From Aestuariirhabdus litorea (lineage in GTDB: Bacteria > Pseudomonadota > Gammaproteobacteria > Pseudomonadales > Aestuariirhabdaceae), in assembly GCF_003864255.1 (NCBI RefSeq), contig NZ_QWEZ01000001.1, positions 248,001 through 312,000 of the forward strand: a stretch of DNA of 64,000 nt, in the 5' to 3' direction. The translations under genes were made by a program, and so were the position numbers. Under the pieces are notes generated by a model. It was not told the origin of the DNA. It saw nothing but the letters and a program-made list of their open reading frames with translations, and ran no database searches. Below are positions 33,851-41,532 of the stretch, one piece after another. Within the stretch, counting starts at the first letter, position 1, and every line of letters begins with the position of its first letter.

Positions 33851-34267
33851 ATGAACTCACCAACCGTCATTGCATTGTTAGGGTTTATTGGGTGGAGCCT
33901 CTTCTTACTCGTACTTATGGAGTCCATACGATCAAAGATGGTGCTTGCCAAAGAGATAGCTCCAAACGGCTTTAATCCAGAAAACTCCAATCTGTCGCCG
34001 TTTATGCAAAGGTTGGCTCGCGCGCATGCCAACTGCATCGAAGGGCTACCTGTCTTTGGGGGGCTGCTGCTTGTAGCGGTGGTTACCTCCAATACTTCCA
34101 TTACAGATCCACTTGCTTATGTCTTCCTGGGCGCAAGAATAGCCCAGTCTTTAATTCATCTTGCCTCACTCAGCCCCTTGGCGGTCACGCTGAGGTTCAG
34201 TACTTTTGCCGTTCAAATGGGTATCGGTGTGTATTGGTGCTACACACTGTTTGAGGCATTGGTCTGA
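33851..34267 (+). CDS. MAPEG family membrane protein
   Basis: 138 residues with four hydrophobic segments. LSPFMQRLARAHANCIEGLPVFGGLLLVAVV is the family signature, including the RAHxNxxE motif in transmembrane helix 2. YVFLGARIAQSLIHLAS forms the third segment. MAPEG proteins include glutathione-dependent transferases, peroxidases and leukotriene-synthesis relatives; bacterial members are mostly uncharacterised. It follows the P460 gene by 48 bases and ends just before the shared bidirectional terminator. It is the last gene of the segment between the two ferredoxin 3' copies. Confidence 0.88.
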   Translation: MNSPTVIALLGFIGWSLFLLVLMESIRSKMVLAKEIAPNGFNPENSNLSPFMQRLARAHANCIEGLPVFGGLLLVAVVTSNTSITDPLAYVFLGARIAQSLIHLASLSPLAVTLRFSTFAVQMGIGVYWCYTLFEALV

Positions 34268-34309
34268 GGGTAATCCAGCTTAACTAGCGGGGTGTGTGTC
34301 CCGACCAAC

Positions 34310-34335
34310 AAAAAACCCCGCCTGGGCGGGGTTTT
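34310..34335. terminator. bidirectional terminator of MAPEG and ferredoxin genes
   Basis: Six A precede CCCCGCC (34316-34322), which pairs with GGCGGGG (34325-34331) and is followed by TTTT. It suits both converging transcripts. Its degenerate twin lies at 32293-32315. Confidence 0.88.
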
Positions 34336-34354
34336 GGTTACAGGCCCTGGCGGC

Positions 34355-34675
34355 TCAGAACTGGGCGGCGGGCAGGTGCACCACGACGCCGTCGAGTTCG
34401 GCGGTGACCTCGATCTGGCAGCTCAGGCGGCTGCGCTCGTCAGCGCCGGGAATCGCCTCCAGCATCTCCTGCTCGCTGTCGCCGGCCTCACCGGTCTTGT
34501 CACTCCAGTCGGTATCGACAAAGCAGTGGCAGGTGGCGCAGGCACCGGCACCGCCGCACTCCCCGAGGATGCCGTCGATCATGTTGTCGACGGCGCCCTG
34601 CATAATGGTATTGCCCACCGGCACTTCGGCCTCGTATTCGTTACCCTCGGCGGTAATGTATCGTACTAACGGCAT
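34355..34675 (-). CDS. 2Fe-2S ferredoxin (putidaredoxin/adrenodoxin type)
   Basis: 106 residues. The cluster ligands are ECGGAGACATCHCF (Cys in CGGAGACATC) with the fourth cysteine in RSRLSCQIEVT, the arrangement of vertebrate-type/putidaredoxin ferredoxins. It would carry electrons from the reductase encoded 19 bases upstream to a monooxygenase such as a P450, none of which is in the window. SD GGGGAGAG precedes the ATG closely. The 3' end of this gene is duplicated as a remnant at 32.3 kb, so this locus was the target or source of the insertion event. Confidence 0.95.
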   Translation of the reverse strand: MPLVRYITAEGNEYEAEVPVGNTIMQGAVDNMIDGILGECGGAGACATCHCFVDTDWSDKTGEAGDSEQEMLEAIPGADERSRLSCQIEVTAELDGVVVHLPAAQF

Positions 34676-34694
34676 TTCTCTCCCCTGTCAGGTC

Positions 34695-35927
34695 TTATTG
34701 GGTTGGATCGGCGAGCAGTGCTTTGGGGGCGACCTGTTCGTCGGCCAGCTGCTCTGCATCCACTTCGCCCCCCCGGCCGATCAGCTGTTTGGCTACCATA
34801 AACTCTTTGGGGCGGTTGATACAATCGGCCGCCAGCAGTTTACCCTGTTTCAGGTACCAGGCAACAAAGCTGGCGCTGTCCGGGTCGCCTCGCAGCACCA
34901 CCTGGTCGTAGTGGCTGTTGAGGCCGGCGATCTGCAGCTTGAGGTCGTACTGATCGGACCAGAACCAGGGCAGGCTGGTGTTGGGAGTGGGGTGGCCGCA
35001 GAGGGTGGCGGCGGCGCAGCGGGCCTGTTCCATGGCGCTGGGCACCGACTCCAGGCGGATCGGCGCGGCGGCGTAGGGGTTGGGTTGCTGGCAGCAGTCC
35101 CCCAGGGCGACGATATCGGGGTCGCTGGTCTGGCCGCAGGCATCGACCACCACGCCGTTGGCAACCTCCAGTCCTGTCTCACTGGCCAGCTCCTGGTTGG
35201 GGATGACGCCGATCCCCACCACCACCAGGTCGGCGTCGAAGCAGCGTCCGTCGAGGCACTGCACCCGCTCCACTCGCGCGCCCCCCTCGAAGGCCTGCAC
35301 CTGGCAGTTGAGCTCGAGGTTGACCCCCTGCTGCTCGTGATAGCGACGGTAGAAGTCGGAGACCGGGGGGGCGGTCACCCGCGCCAGTACCCGCCCCATC
35401 ATCTCCAGTACCCACACCTGCATCCCCAGCTGGCGCAAGGAGGCCGCGGTTTCGAGGCCGATATAACCGCCGCCCACGATCACCGCCTTGCCGCCGGGGG
35501 TAACCCGCTGGCGGATACGCTCCACATCGGCACGGGTGCGCAGGTAGCAGACCCCCTCCAGACCGGCACCGGGCACCTCAATGGGGCGTACCCGCGCACC
35601 GGTGCAGAGGCCCAGCTTGCTGTAACCCAGGCGTTCGCCACTGCCGAGCTCAACCTCACGGGCGGCGCGGTCGATGGCGATGACCCGGCAGCCGGTGCGG
35701 AGCTGGATATCGTGTTTGGCGTAGAGCTCGGCCGGGCGGATCAGCAGGTGCTCGGCATCGCGCTTGCCCGCCAGGTACTCCTTGGAGAGCGGCGGGCGCT
35801 GGTAGGGGGGGGAGGGCTCATCGCCGATCAGAGTGATGGCGCCGCCCCACCCCTGCTGGCGCAGGGCGGTGGCCAGCTGGGCGCCGGCGTGGCTGGCGCC
35901 GATGATAATGGCGTGGTCGCTGTGCAT
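34695..35927 (-). CDS. FAD-dependent ferredoxin reductase
   Basis: 410 residues from ATG 35927. The FAD-binding GxGxxG-type motif is HAIIIGASHAGAQLATALR at the start. NAD(P)-binding AVIVGGGYIGLETAASLRQLG lies around residue 150, and the third conserved segment DIVALGDCCQQPN near 275. A C-terminal reductase domain follows (WFWSDQYDLKLQIAG). This is the putidaredoxin-reductase/rubredoxin-reductase type. ATG 35927 has GGGA eight bases upstream; an in-frame ATG five codons earlier has no SD. It is co-transcribed with the 2Fe-2S ferredoxin. It might also serve the rubredoxin at 21.1 kb (inference). Confidence 0.93.
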   Translation of the reverse strand: MHSDHAIIIGASHAGAQLATALRQQGWGGAITLIGDEPSPPYQRPPLSKEYLAGKRDAEHLLIRPAELYAKHDIQLRTGCRVIAIDRAAREVELGSGERLGYSKLGLCTGARVRPIEVPGAGLEGVCYLRTRADVERIRQRVTPGGKAVIVGGGYIGLETAASLRQLGMQVWVLEMMGRVLARVTAPPVSDFYRRYHEQQGVNLELNCQVQAFEGGARVERVQCLDGRCFDADLVVVGIGVIPNQELASETGLEVANGVVVDACGQTSDPDIVALGDCCQQPNPYAAAPIRLESVPSAMEQARCAAATLCGHPTPNTSLPWFWSDQYDLKLQIAGLNSHYDQVVLRGDPDSASFVAWYLKQGKLLAADCINRPKEFMVAKQLIGRGGEVDAEQLADEQVAPKALLADPTQ

Positions 35928-35950
35928 GGATCGGTCCCGCATCGGTTAGC

Positions 35951-35970
35951 GGGGGCTCTGCCCCCTTTTT
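35951..35970 (+). terminator. orphan plus-strand terminator-like hairpin
   Basis: GGGGGC (35951-35956), loop TCT, GCCCCC (35960-35965) and TTTTT. On the plus strand it follows only the antisense of the reductase gene, and it sits in the divergent promoter region before the GST gene at 36163. It may block antisense readthrough or be a leader element. Confidence 0.5.
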
Positions 35971-36162
35971 CGAATAACTCTAACGGGTATTCGATAGCGA
36001 GGCCAGATGGGTGCGGGCTAGTACGGAGCATGCGCCAATCATCACACTCACTGATGCCCGCTATGACGACAAATCGTTTTATGGGCTGCTCTCCTGCGCG
36101 TTACCCTGTGGCAAACCCATGCGCCGGTGATTGCTCCGGCCCCAACGCCCCAAGGAGACCCG

Positions 36163-36762
36163 ATGAAACTGTACCTCAATACCACCTCCCCCTACGCCCG
36201 CATGGTGCGCATTGTGCTGCTGGAGACGGGGCTTGAGGAGCGCGTCGAGCTGTGCTGGTGTGATCCCTGGAGCGATGATGCTGCCCTGCTCGAGGCCAAT
36301 GCATTGGGTCGCATCCCAACCCTGGTGACCGATCAGGGGGTGGCGCTGGCGGAGTCGCTGCTGATCGCCCTCTACCTCAACGACCTGGCCCCGGCTCCGC
36401 TGCCGATGCCCGCCGGGCGGGAGGCGACCCTGCAGCTGGCGGGGCAGGGGCAGGGGTTGATGGATGCGGCCTTTAACAGCGTCATTGCGCGTAAATACCA
36501 GGGGGAGGCGGCGGATGAATCGGAGCTGGGGCAGCGAAGGGCGCGGGCGATCGAGCGCACCCTGTCGCGGCTGGAGTCGCAGATCGACCGTCACTCCGGC
36601 GCGAATGGCCTCAGCCTCGGCGACATTGTGCTGGCAGTGGCGCTCGACTACCTGGCCTTCCGACTGCCGGAGCAACTGGACGCTGAGCGCTATCCCCGGC
36701 TGCAGGCCTGGCGCCAGGGGATCACCCATCGCCCGAGCTTCGACAGCACCGCCTTCGGTTAG
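36163..36762 (+). CDS. glutathione S-transferase family protein
   Basis: 199 residues from ATG 36163 (AAGGAG 8 bases upstream). LYLNTTSPYARMVRIVLLE is the thioredoxin-like N-domain with the SPYxR catalytic-serine motif. LGRIPTLVTDQGVALAESLLIALYL follows with the cis-proline and ESxxI glutathione-binding elements. The C-terminal helical domain ends LSLGDIVLAVALDYLAFR...YPRLQAWRQGITHRPSF. It would be a cytosolic detoxification enzyme; the substrate is unknown. It is divergent from the ferredoxin reductase, convergent with an acyl-CoA dehydrogenase. Confidence 0.93.
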   Translation: MKLYLNTTSPYARMVRIVLLETGLEERVELCWCDPWSDDAALLEANALGRIPTLVTDQGVALAESLLIALYLNDLAPAPLPMPAGREATLQLAGQGQGLMDAAFNSVIARKYQGEAADESELGQRRARAIERTLSRLESQIDRHSGANGLSLGDIVLAVALDYLAFRLPEQLDAERYPRLQAWRQGITHRPSFDSTAFG

Positions 36763-36791
36763 GGGGGGATAGGGGCGCACCTGGCACCCAC

Positions 36792-36814
36792 AAAAAAGGG
36801 GGCCGTAGCCCCCT
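36792..36814 (-). terminator. intrinsic terminator of the acyl-CoA dehydrogenase gene
   Basis: On the minus strand AGGGGGC, loop TACG, GCCCCC(T) is followed by six T (plus-strand A tract 36792-36797). On the plus strand there is no T tract, so it mainly serves the minus-strand gene. Confidence 0.8.
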
Positions 36815-36835
36815 GCTGTTTGGCACCGCCAGCGG

Positions 36836-38641
36836 CTAGAACCAGGCGTCCTGCATCTCGAAGGGTTCCGGGGCAAAGCGCTGCAGCAGCTCGGCCTGGG
36901 GCTTGATCTCCGGCAGCTCCCAGTTGATGAAGTAGCGGGCGGCCTGCAGCTTGCCCTGGTAGAAGTGGGCATCGTCACTGTCCGCCGGGCTGTTGGCCAG
37001 CCCCCCGGTCGCCACCAGGGCCTGCTTGATCCAGATCCAGGCCACCAGCACGCGTCCAAACATATCCAGGTAGACGGTGGCGTTGGCCAACGTGCGGTCC
37101 GGGTCGGCGGCCAGGCGGCTAAGGAGGGTGGCGGTGGTTTCGTTGAGCAGTGTCAGCCCTTCGGCCACGGCATCGGCCAGGGGGGCAAGCTCGGGGTGGG
37201 CGCGGGCGCTCTCCAGGTCGCGGTGGGCGGTTTCTGTGAACAGGCGGTAGGCCGCCATCTGCGCCATCGGTACCTTGCGGCCCAGCAGGTCGAGGCCGTG
37301 GATCGCCTCGGTGCCTTCATGGATCGGGTTGAGGCGGTTGTCGCGGTAGTACTGCTCCAGCGGGTATTCGCGGGTGTAGCCGGAGCCCCCCAGCACCTGG
37401 ATGGCCAACTCGTTGGCCTTGAGGCCGTAGCGGGAGGGGAAGGATTTCACCATCGGGGTCAGCAGGTCGAGCAGGGCGAAGGCCTGCTCGCGCTCCTCGG
37501 CAGTGGGGGCCGTGTGGCTGTCCTCATAGAGGGCGCTGGCGTAGAAGCAGAGCGCCAGGGAGCCCTCGCAGTAAGCCTTCTGGGCCAGCAGCATGCGGCG
37601 CACGTCGGCGTGCTGGATGATCGGTACCTGTTTGGAGGACGGGTCCCGGTTGGAGGGCAGGCGCCCCTGGGGCCGGTTACGGGCGTAGTCGAGGGAGTGG
37701 TTGTAGCCCTGGTAACCGAGAATGGCGGCCCCCATCCCCACCCCGATACGGGCCTCGTTCATCATCTGGAACATGTAGCCCAGCCCCTTGTGAGGTTCAC
37801 CCACCAGCCAGGCCTGGGCCCCCTCCTGCTCGCCAAAGCTGAGGACGGTGGAGGTGGTGTTGCGGTAGCCCATCTTGTGCAGCAGGCCGGCCAGGGCCAC
37901 GTCGTTGCGCGCGCCGAGGCTGCCGTCGGCGTTGACCAGCACCTTGGGGCAGATAAACAGCGAAATCCCCTTGGCGCCGGCAGGCGCGCCTTCGATCTTG
38001 GCCAGCACCATGTGCACGATGTTCTCGGTCAGCGACTGGTCACCGCCGGAGATAAACATCTTCTGGCCATAGAGACGGTAGCTGCCATCGGCCTGGGGGC
38101 GGGCGGTGGTGGTGATGTCCGCCAGCGCTGACCCCTGTCCCGGCTCGGTGAGGGCCATGGTGCCGGCAAAGCGCCCATCCTGCATCGGCGGCAGGTAGAG
38201 CGCCTTCTGCTCCTCGCTGCCGAAGGTACGGATCAGGTTGGCGGCGCCGATGGTGAGGAAGGGGTAGCCGGAGCTGGAGACGTTGGCGGCGCTGATGTAG
38301 GCCATGGCGCTGCGCAGGATGATCTCCGGCATCTGCAGCCCCCCCTCGTCAAAATCGGCGTGGGCGGCCAGGAAACCGGCCTCTGCGAAGGCGTCCCAAG
38401 CGGCCTGGGTCTCCTCGATCATGTGCACCCGCTCGCCATCGAAGCGGGGCTCATTGGCGTCCCCCTTGGCGTTGTGGTTGGCAAAGTATTTGGTGGCGAT
38501 GGTGCGGGCGGTGTCGAGGGTGGCGTTGAACACCTCCCGCGAATGCTCCTGGTAGCGCTCGCGGCTCAACAGCTGCTCGGTGTCGAGCAGTTCATAGAGC
38601 AGGAAATCGATATCGCGGTCGTTGATTAGCTGGTCGGTCAT
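36836..38641 (-). CDS. acyl-CoA dehydrogenase, long form with extra C-terminal domain
   Basis: 601 residues from ATG 38641 (GGAG six bases upstream). The extended N-terminus (about residues 1-60) and C-terminal domain mark the AidB/FadE-like long ACADs with an acyl-CoA dehydrogenase C-terminal domain. FAGTMALTEPGQGSALADI is the FAD/substrate loop. IQVLGGSGYTREYPLEQYYRDNRLNPIHEGTEAIHGLDLLGRKV contains the conserved EGT region. It would catalyse the first step of fatty-acid beta-oxidation. It is monocistronic with its own terminator. Confidence 0.94.
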   Translation of the reverse strand: MTDQLINDRDIDFLLYELLDTEQLLSRERYQEHSREVFNATLDTARTIATKYFANHNAKGDANEPRFDGERVHMIEETQAAWDAFAEAGFLAAHADFDEGGLQMPEIILRSAMAYISAANVSSSGYPFLTIGAANLIRTFGSEEQKALYLPPMQDGRFAGTMALTEPGQGSALADITTTARPQADGSYRLYGQKMFISGGDQSLTENIVHMVLAKIEGAPAGAKGISLFICPKVLVNADGSLGARNDVALAGLLHKMGYRNTTSTVLSFGEQEGAQAWLVGEPHKGLGYMFQMMNEARIGVGMGAAILGYQGYNHSLDYARNRPQGRLPSNRDPSSKQVPIIQHADVRRMLLAQKAYCEGSLALCFYASALYEDSHTAPTAEEREQAFALLDLLTPMVKSFPSRYGLKANELAIQVLGGSGYTREYPLEQYYRDNRLNPIHEGTEAIHGLDLLGRKVPMAQMAAYRLFTETAHRDLESARAHPELAPLADAVAEGLTLLNETTATLLSRLAADPDRTLANATVYLDMFGRVLVAWIWIKQALVATGGLANSPADSDDAHFYQGKLQAARYFINWELPEIKPQAELLQRFAPEPFEMQDAWF

Positions 38642-38825
38642 GGCGCTCTCCGGGTGGCCGTCAGGAGCCCTGGGGCTCGGCAAATAGGGTTGCGCCGACT
38701 ATAGCATGGTGGCTCAGGGCTGGGTCGCCGCAGGGGTTATGGTGCTTTATCACACTGGTGAATGGGCTCGGGCCGGGCGGCCGTGTCTCAGGGGGCGCGG
38801 GTGGGCGAAATAAATGGGGGCCAGA

Positions 38826-38868
38826 CTTAACCGAGGTTAAGCGGGGCGGACTATTATCGTGCTATAGT
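38826..38868 (+). promoter_or_regulatory. inverted repeat and -10 element before the acyltransferase gene
   Basis: CTTAACC (38826-38832) and GGTTAAG (38835-38841) form a perfect 7-2-7 palindrome. TATAGT (38863-38868) lies 21 bases downstream with no recognisable -35 at 17-base spacing. A regulator bound to the palindrome could replace the -35 contact. Confidence 0.45.
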
Positions 38869-38930
38869 GCGCGCCTTTTCCGGGCCAGCCCTGCGCTACC
38901 CCCACCCACCCGGTTCTGAGGGCCAGGATC

Positions 38931-39509
38931 ATGAGATTTACCGTATACGACACCCCCGTGGTGAGACCCCTGTGTGTGGGTCTGTCCTGGTGCCTGTTCA
39001 AACTGACCGGATGGACGCTGAAGGGGGCACCGCCGAAGGAGCGCAAGTTTGTGCTGATTGCGGTGCCCCACACCAGCAACTGGGATTTCCCCCTCACCAT
39101 CGGCCTCGCCTTCCTGTTTGGCTTCAAGATCTTCTGGATGGGCAAGGCGTCGCTGTTTCGCGGCCCGGCCGGGCCGATCATGAAGTGGCTGGGGGGGATC
39201 CCCATCGACCGCTCCAAGGCCAACAATGTGGTCGAGCAGGTGGTCGAGGCGTTCAACCAAACTGATGAGCTGGTGGTCACCATCCCCCCCGAGGGGACCC
39301 GCTCGCGGGTGGATCAGTGGAAAACCGGCTTCTACCATATCGCCAGCGGTGCCGGGGTGCCGATCGCCCTGGGCTTTCTCGATTACGCCACCAAGACCGG
39401 CGGTTTTGGACCCACCTTCTACCCCAGTGGTGATATCGACAAGGATATCGCCGAGATTCGCCAGTTCTACGCCGACAAGATCGGCAAGCACAGCGACCGC
39501 TACGCCTGA
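38931..39509 (+). CDS. 1-acyl-sn-glycerol-3-phosphate acyltransferase-like protein
   Basis: 192 residues. Acyltransferase motif I is HTSNWD (His47, Asp52), matching HX4D. The second block is FWMGKASLFRGPAGPIMKWLGGIPIDR, and the third is PPEGTRSRVDQWKTGFYHIA. These are the four blocks of the PlsC superfamily, here of the short form seen in marine and pseudomonad genomes. It transfers an acyl group from ACP or CoA to a lysophospholipid or related acceptor at the inner membrane. There is no clear membrane helix beyond a hydrophobic N-terminal stretch. It is convergent with a patatin-like lipase gene 24 bases away, an apparent lipid-remodelling neighbour. Confidence 0.92.
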   Translation: MRFTVYDTPVVRPLCVGLSWCLFKLTGWTLKGAPPKERKFVLIAVPHTSNWDFPLTIGLAFLFGFKIFWMGKASLFRGPAGPIMKWLGGIPIDRSKANNVVEQVVEAFNQTDELVVTIPPEGTRSRVDQWKTGFYHIASGAGVPIALGFLDYATKTGGFGPTFYPSGDIDKDIAEIRQFYADKIGKHSDRYA

Positions 39510-39533
39510 GTCGGAGCGCGGGGTTGAGGGGGC

Positions 39534-40607
39534 TTAGCGGGGGGCGAAGGGCAGCGGCCTGAGCTGGTCGGCGAGCCGTCCCCCCTCCAGCGCCTCGTGC
39601 AGCTCATCCGCCAGCTGGCGGGTCATCTCCAGTACCTGTTGCCAGCGCGCGATGCGGGTGTCGTTATCCAGCTTCACGAAATCGTTGCGGTCGGGGATCT
39701 TGCCCCCCGGCAGGCGGGCAATGAACGCCGGGCTCGGGGTGACCAGGAGTACGTCCCGGTAGTGGTCGCGGCTCGGCTGGCGCCAGCGCAGGGCCTTGTC
39801 GAACCAGCCCGGTGCCACCCGCGGGGAGAAGTGGGGGTAAAGCACAATGCCTGGCCCTTCGCCGAAGGGGATATCGAAGTGGTAATCGGTTACGCCGCCG
39901 TCGCGGTAGGTACCGGCGGGCGCCTCGGCAAAGCCCCTGACCCCGGCCATCACCAGCGGAATCGAAGCCGAGGCCATCAGGGCCGGCTCGAGATCGTCCC
40001 GGGTCAGGGGGTAGATGCGGTGGGGCAGGTCCTGCAGTTGCCCGAAGGGGGTGGTGGTGGGATTGACGCTGAACAGGGCGCGTTCGAAGCTGAGCCCCAG
40101 GCTGCGGCGGCTGGCCAGGTTGCCCAGCGCCGCCAGGGTGACCCCGGCCGCCAGCAGCGGTTTGCGCTCGGAGGCGCACAGCCCCCGGCCCCGAACCGCC
40201 ATGATGTTAAGGCGAAAGCGCGACTGCTCGATGGCGTACTCCGCCCCCCCGGGACCCAGCAGGGCCCGCAGGATGTCACGGCTCACCTGGCTTACCTCGG
40301 CGGGGGTGGGTTTGCGCTCATAGCGCTGGCCGAGGTAGGCCTGCTCGAAGCGTTCGAAGGCCGCCAGCGGGTCGGCACTGGCGTAGCAGGCGAAGCGCCA
40401 GCTGCCGATGGAGGAGCCCAGCAGCTGCACCGGTTGTTCGCTGTGGGGAAAGAACTGTGACAGCAGGTAGCGGTCAATTGCCCGCAACACCAGCCACTTG
40501 GGGCCGCCGGAGGCACCGATCATGGCGCGGATATCGGCCGGGTTGAGGCCGCGCTCTCGAATCCAGTGGCGGGCACCGTCGCCGGCATACAGGTGTAGGG
40601 AGGACAT
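39534..40607 (-). CDS. patatin-like phospholipase family protein
   Basis: 357 residues. Oxyanion-hole region GASGGPKWL is at about 31-39. The nucleophile elbow GSSIGSW has Ser66 in a GxSxG motif, and the catalytic-dyad aspartate is in DGGVTDY (Asp236). The dyad and spacing are intact. It would hydrolyse acyl esters of membrane lipids or lysophospholipids. No signal peptide is evident. The position beside an acyltransferase gene, converging at their 3' ends, suggests related lipid metabolism but not co-transcription. Confidence 0.92.
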   Translation of the reverse strand: MSSLHLYAGDGARHWIRERGLNPADIRAMIGASGGPKWLVLRAIDRYLLSQFFPHSEQPVQLLGSSIGSWRFACYASADPLAAFERFEQAYLGQRYERKPTPAEVSQVSRDILRALLGPGGAEYAIEQSRFRLNIMAVRGRGLCASERKPLLAAGVTLAALGNLASRRSLGLSFERALFSVNPTTTPFGQLQDLPHRIYPLTRDDLEPALMASASIPLVMAGVRGFAEAPAGTYRDGGVTDYHFDIPFGEGPGIVLYPHFSPRVAPGWFDKALRWRQPSRDHYRDVLLVTPSPAFIARLPGGKIPDRNDFVKLDNDTRIARWQQVLEMTRQLADELHEALEGGRLADQLRPLPFAPR

Positions 40608-40690
40608 CGATCGACTCTCGGGTGGCTTCCTTGTGGCGGGCAGTGTAACAGTGAGCGGGGCGGGCGGGCCGATTATCGAGGCCTGCGATG

Positions 40691-40719
40691 GCGTGCCATA
40701 GCTCCCGCTTATGGCACGC
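40691..40719. repeat. perfect 10-bp stem-loop without T tract
   Basis: GCGTGCCATA (40691-40700) pairs with TATGGCACGC (40710-40719) around GCTCCCGCT. It lies between the patatin gene start and the ABC operon end, so it would form the 3' end of the ABC transcript on the minus strand. No U tract follows, so it may stabilise mRNA or act with Rho. Confidence 0.7.
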
Positions 40720-40737
40720 CGCCCGTGAGGGGCGATC

Positions 40738-41532
40738 CTAGCCCAGCAACAGGCTGTCGTCCGCCAGCTCCTCCCCCTTGTTGTGGGCGAACAGCTCCAG
40801 CAGGTCCGCTACCTGTAGCCCCTCGCGCTCGCTTCCTGCAATATCGAAGGCGATCTGCCCCTCGTGCAGCATCACCGTGCGCTGGCCCACATCCAGGGCC
40901 TGGCGCATGCTGTGGGTCACCATGAGGGCGGTCAGCTGCTGCTGCTCGATGATGTCGCGGGTCAGGCGCAGGACAAAGTCGGCGGTTTTTGGGTCGAGGG
41001 CGGCGGTGTGCTCGTCGAGCAGCAGGATCTTCATCGGCTGCAGGGTGGCCATCAGCAGGCTGACCGCCTGGCGCTGGCCGCCGGAGAGCAGCCCCATACG
41101 GTCCTGCAGGCGGTTTTCCAGACCCAGACCGAGGGTGGACAGGCGCGCACGGAACTGCTCCAGGTATTCGCGACGGTTGGCCAGGTGCAGCCCCCGACGG
41201 TGGCCGCGGCGCATCGCCAGGGAGAGATTCTCCTCAATGGTGAGGTTTTCGCAGGTGCCCGCCATGGGGTCCTGGAACACGCGGGCGACATCGCCGGCAC
41301 GCTGGTGGGTGGCCAGGCGGGTGACCTCCCGGTTGTCGATACGAACCGCACCGCTGTCGATCATCACCTCGCCGGAGAGGGCGTTGAGGAGGGTAGATTT
41401 GCCGGCCCCGTTACTGCCGATGACGGTGACAAACTGGCCCTCGGGAATGGTCAGGCTGAGACCGCGCAGGGCGGGGTTTTCCAGCGGGGTGCCGGGGTTG
41501 AAGGTGACGCGGATGTCGTCCAGCTGGATCAT
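40738..41532 (-). CDS. ABC transporter ATP-binding protein
   Basis: 264 residues. Walker A is GSNGAGKST (39-47), Q-loop region VFQDPM, signature LSGGQRQ (from 149) and Walker B ILLLDEHTAALD (169-180), followed by the switch histidine in VTHSMRQ. It energises uptake by the permease and binding protein encoded just upstream. Its ATG overlaps the permease stop by four bases. The set is the three-component importer type related to TrpXYZ (tryptophan/tyrosine). Confidence 0.95.
   Translation of the reverse strand: MIQLDDIRVTFNPGTPLENPALRGLSLTIPEGQFVTVIGSNGAGKSTLLNALSGEVMIDSGAVRIDNREVTRLATHQRAGDVARVFQDPMAGTCENLTIEENLSLAMRRGHRRGLHLANRREYLEQFRARLSTLGLGLENRLQDRMGLLSGGQRQAVSLLMATLQPMKILLLDEHTAALDPKTADFVLRLTRDIIEQQQLTALMVTHSMRQALDVGQRTVMLHEGQIAFDIAGSEREGLQVADLLELFAHNKGEELADDSLLLG

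Noticed and set aside
34296-36236. 646-codon ORF on the plus strand over ferredoxin and reductase
   Set aside because: Antisense shadow of two clear genes with intact motifs; it starts inside the terminator region.
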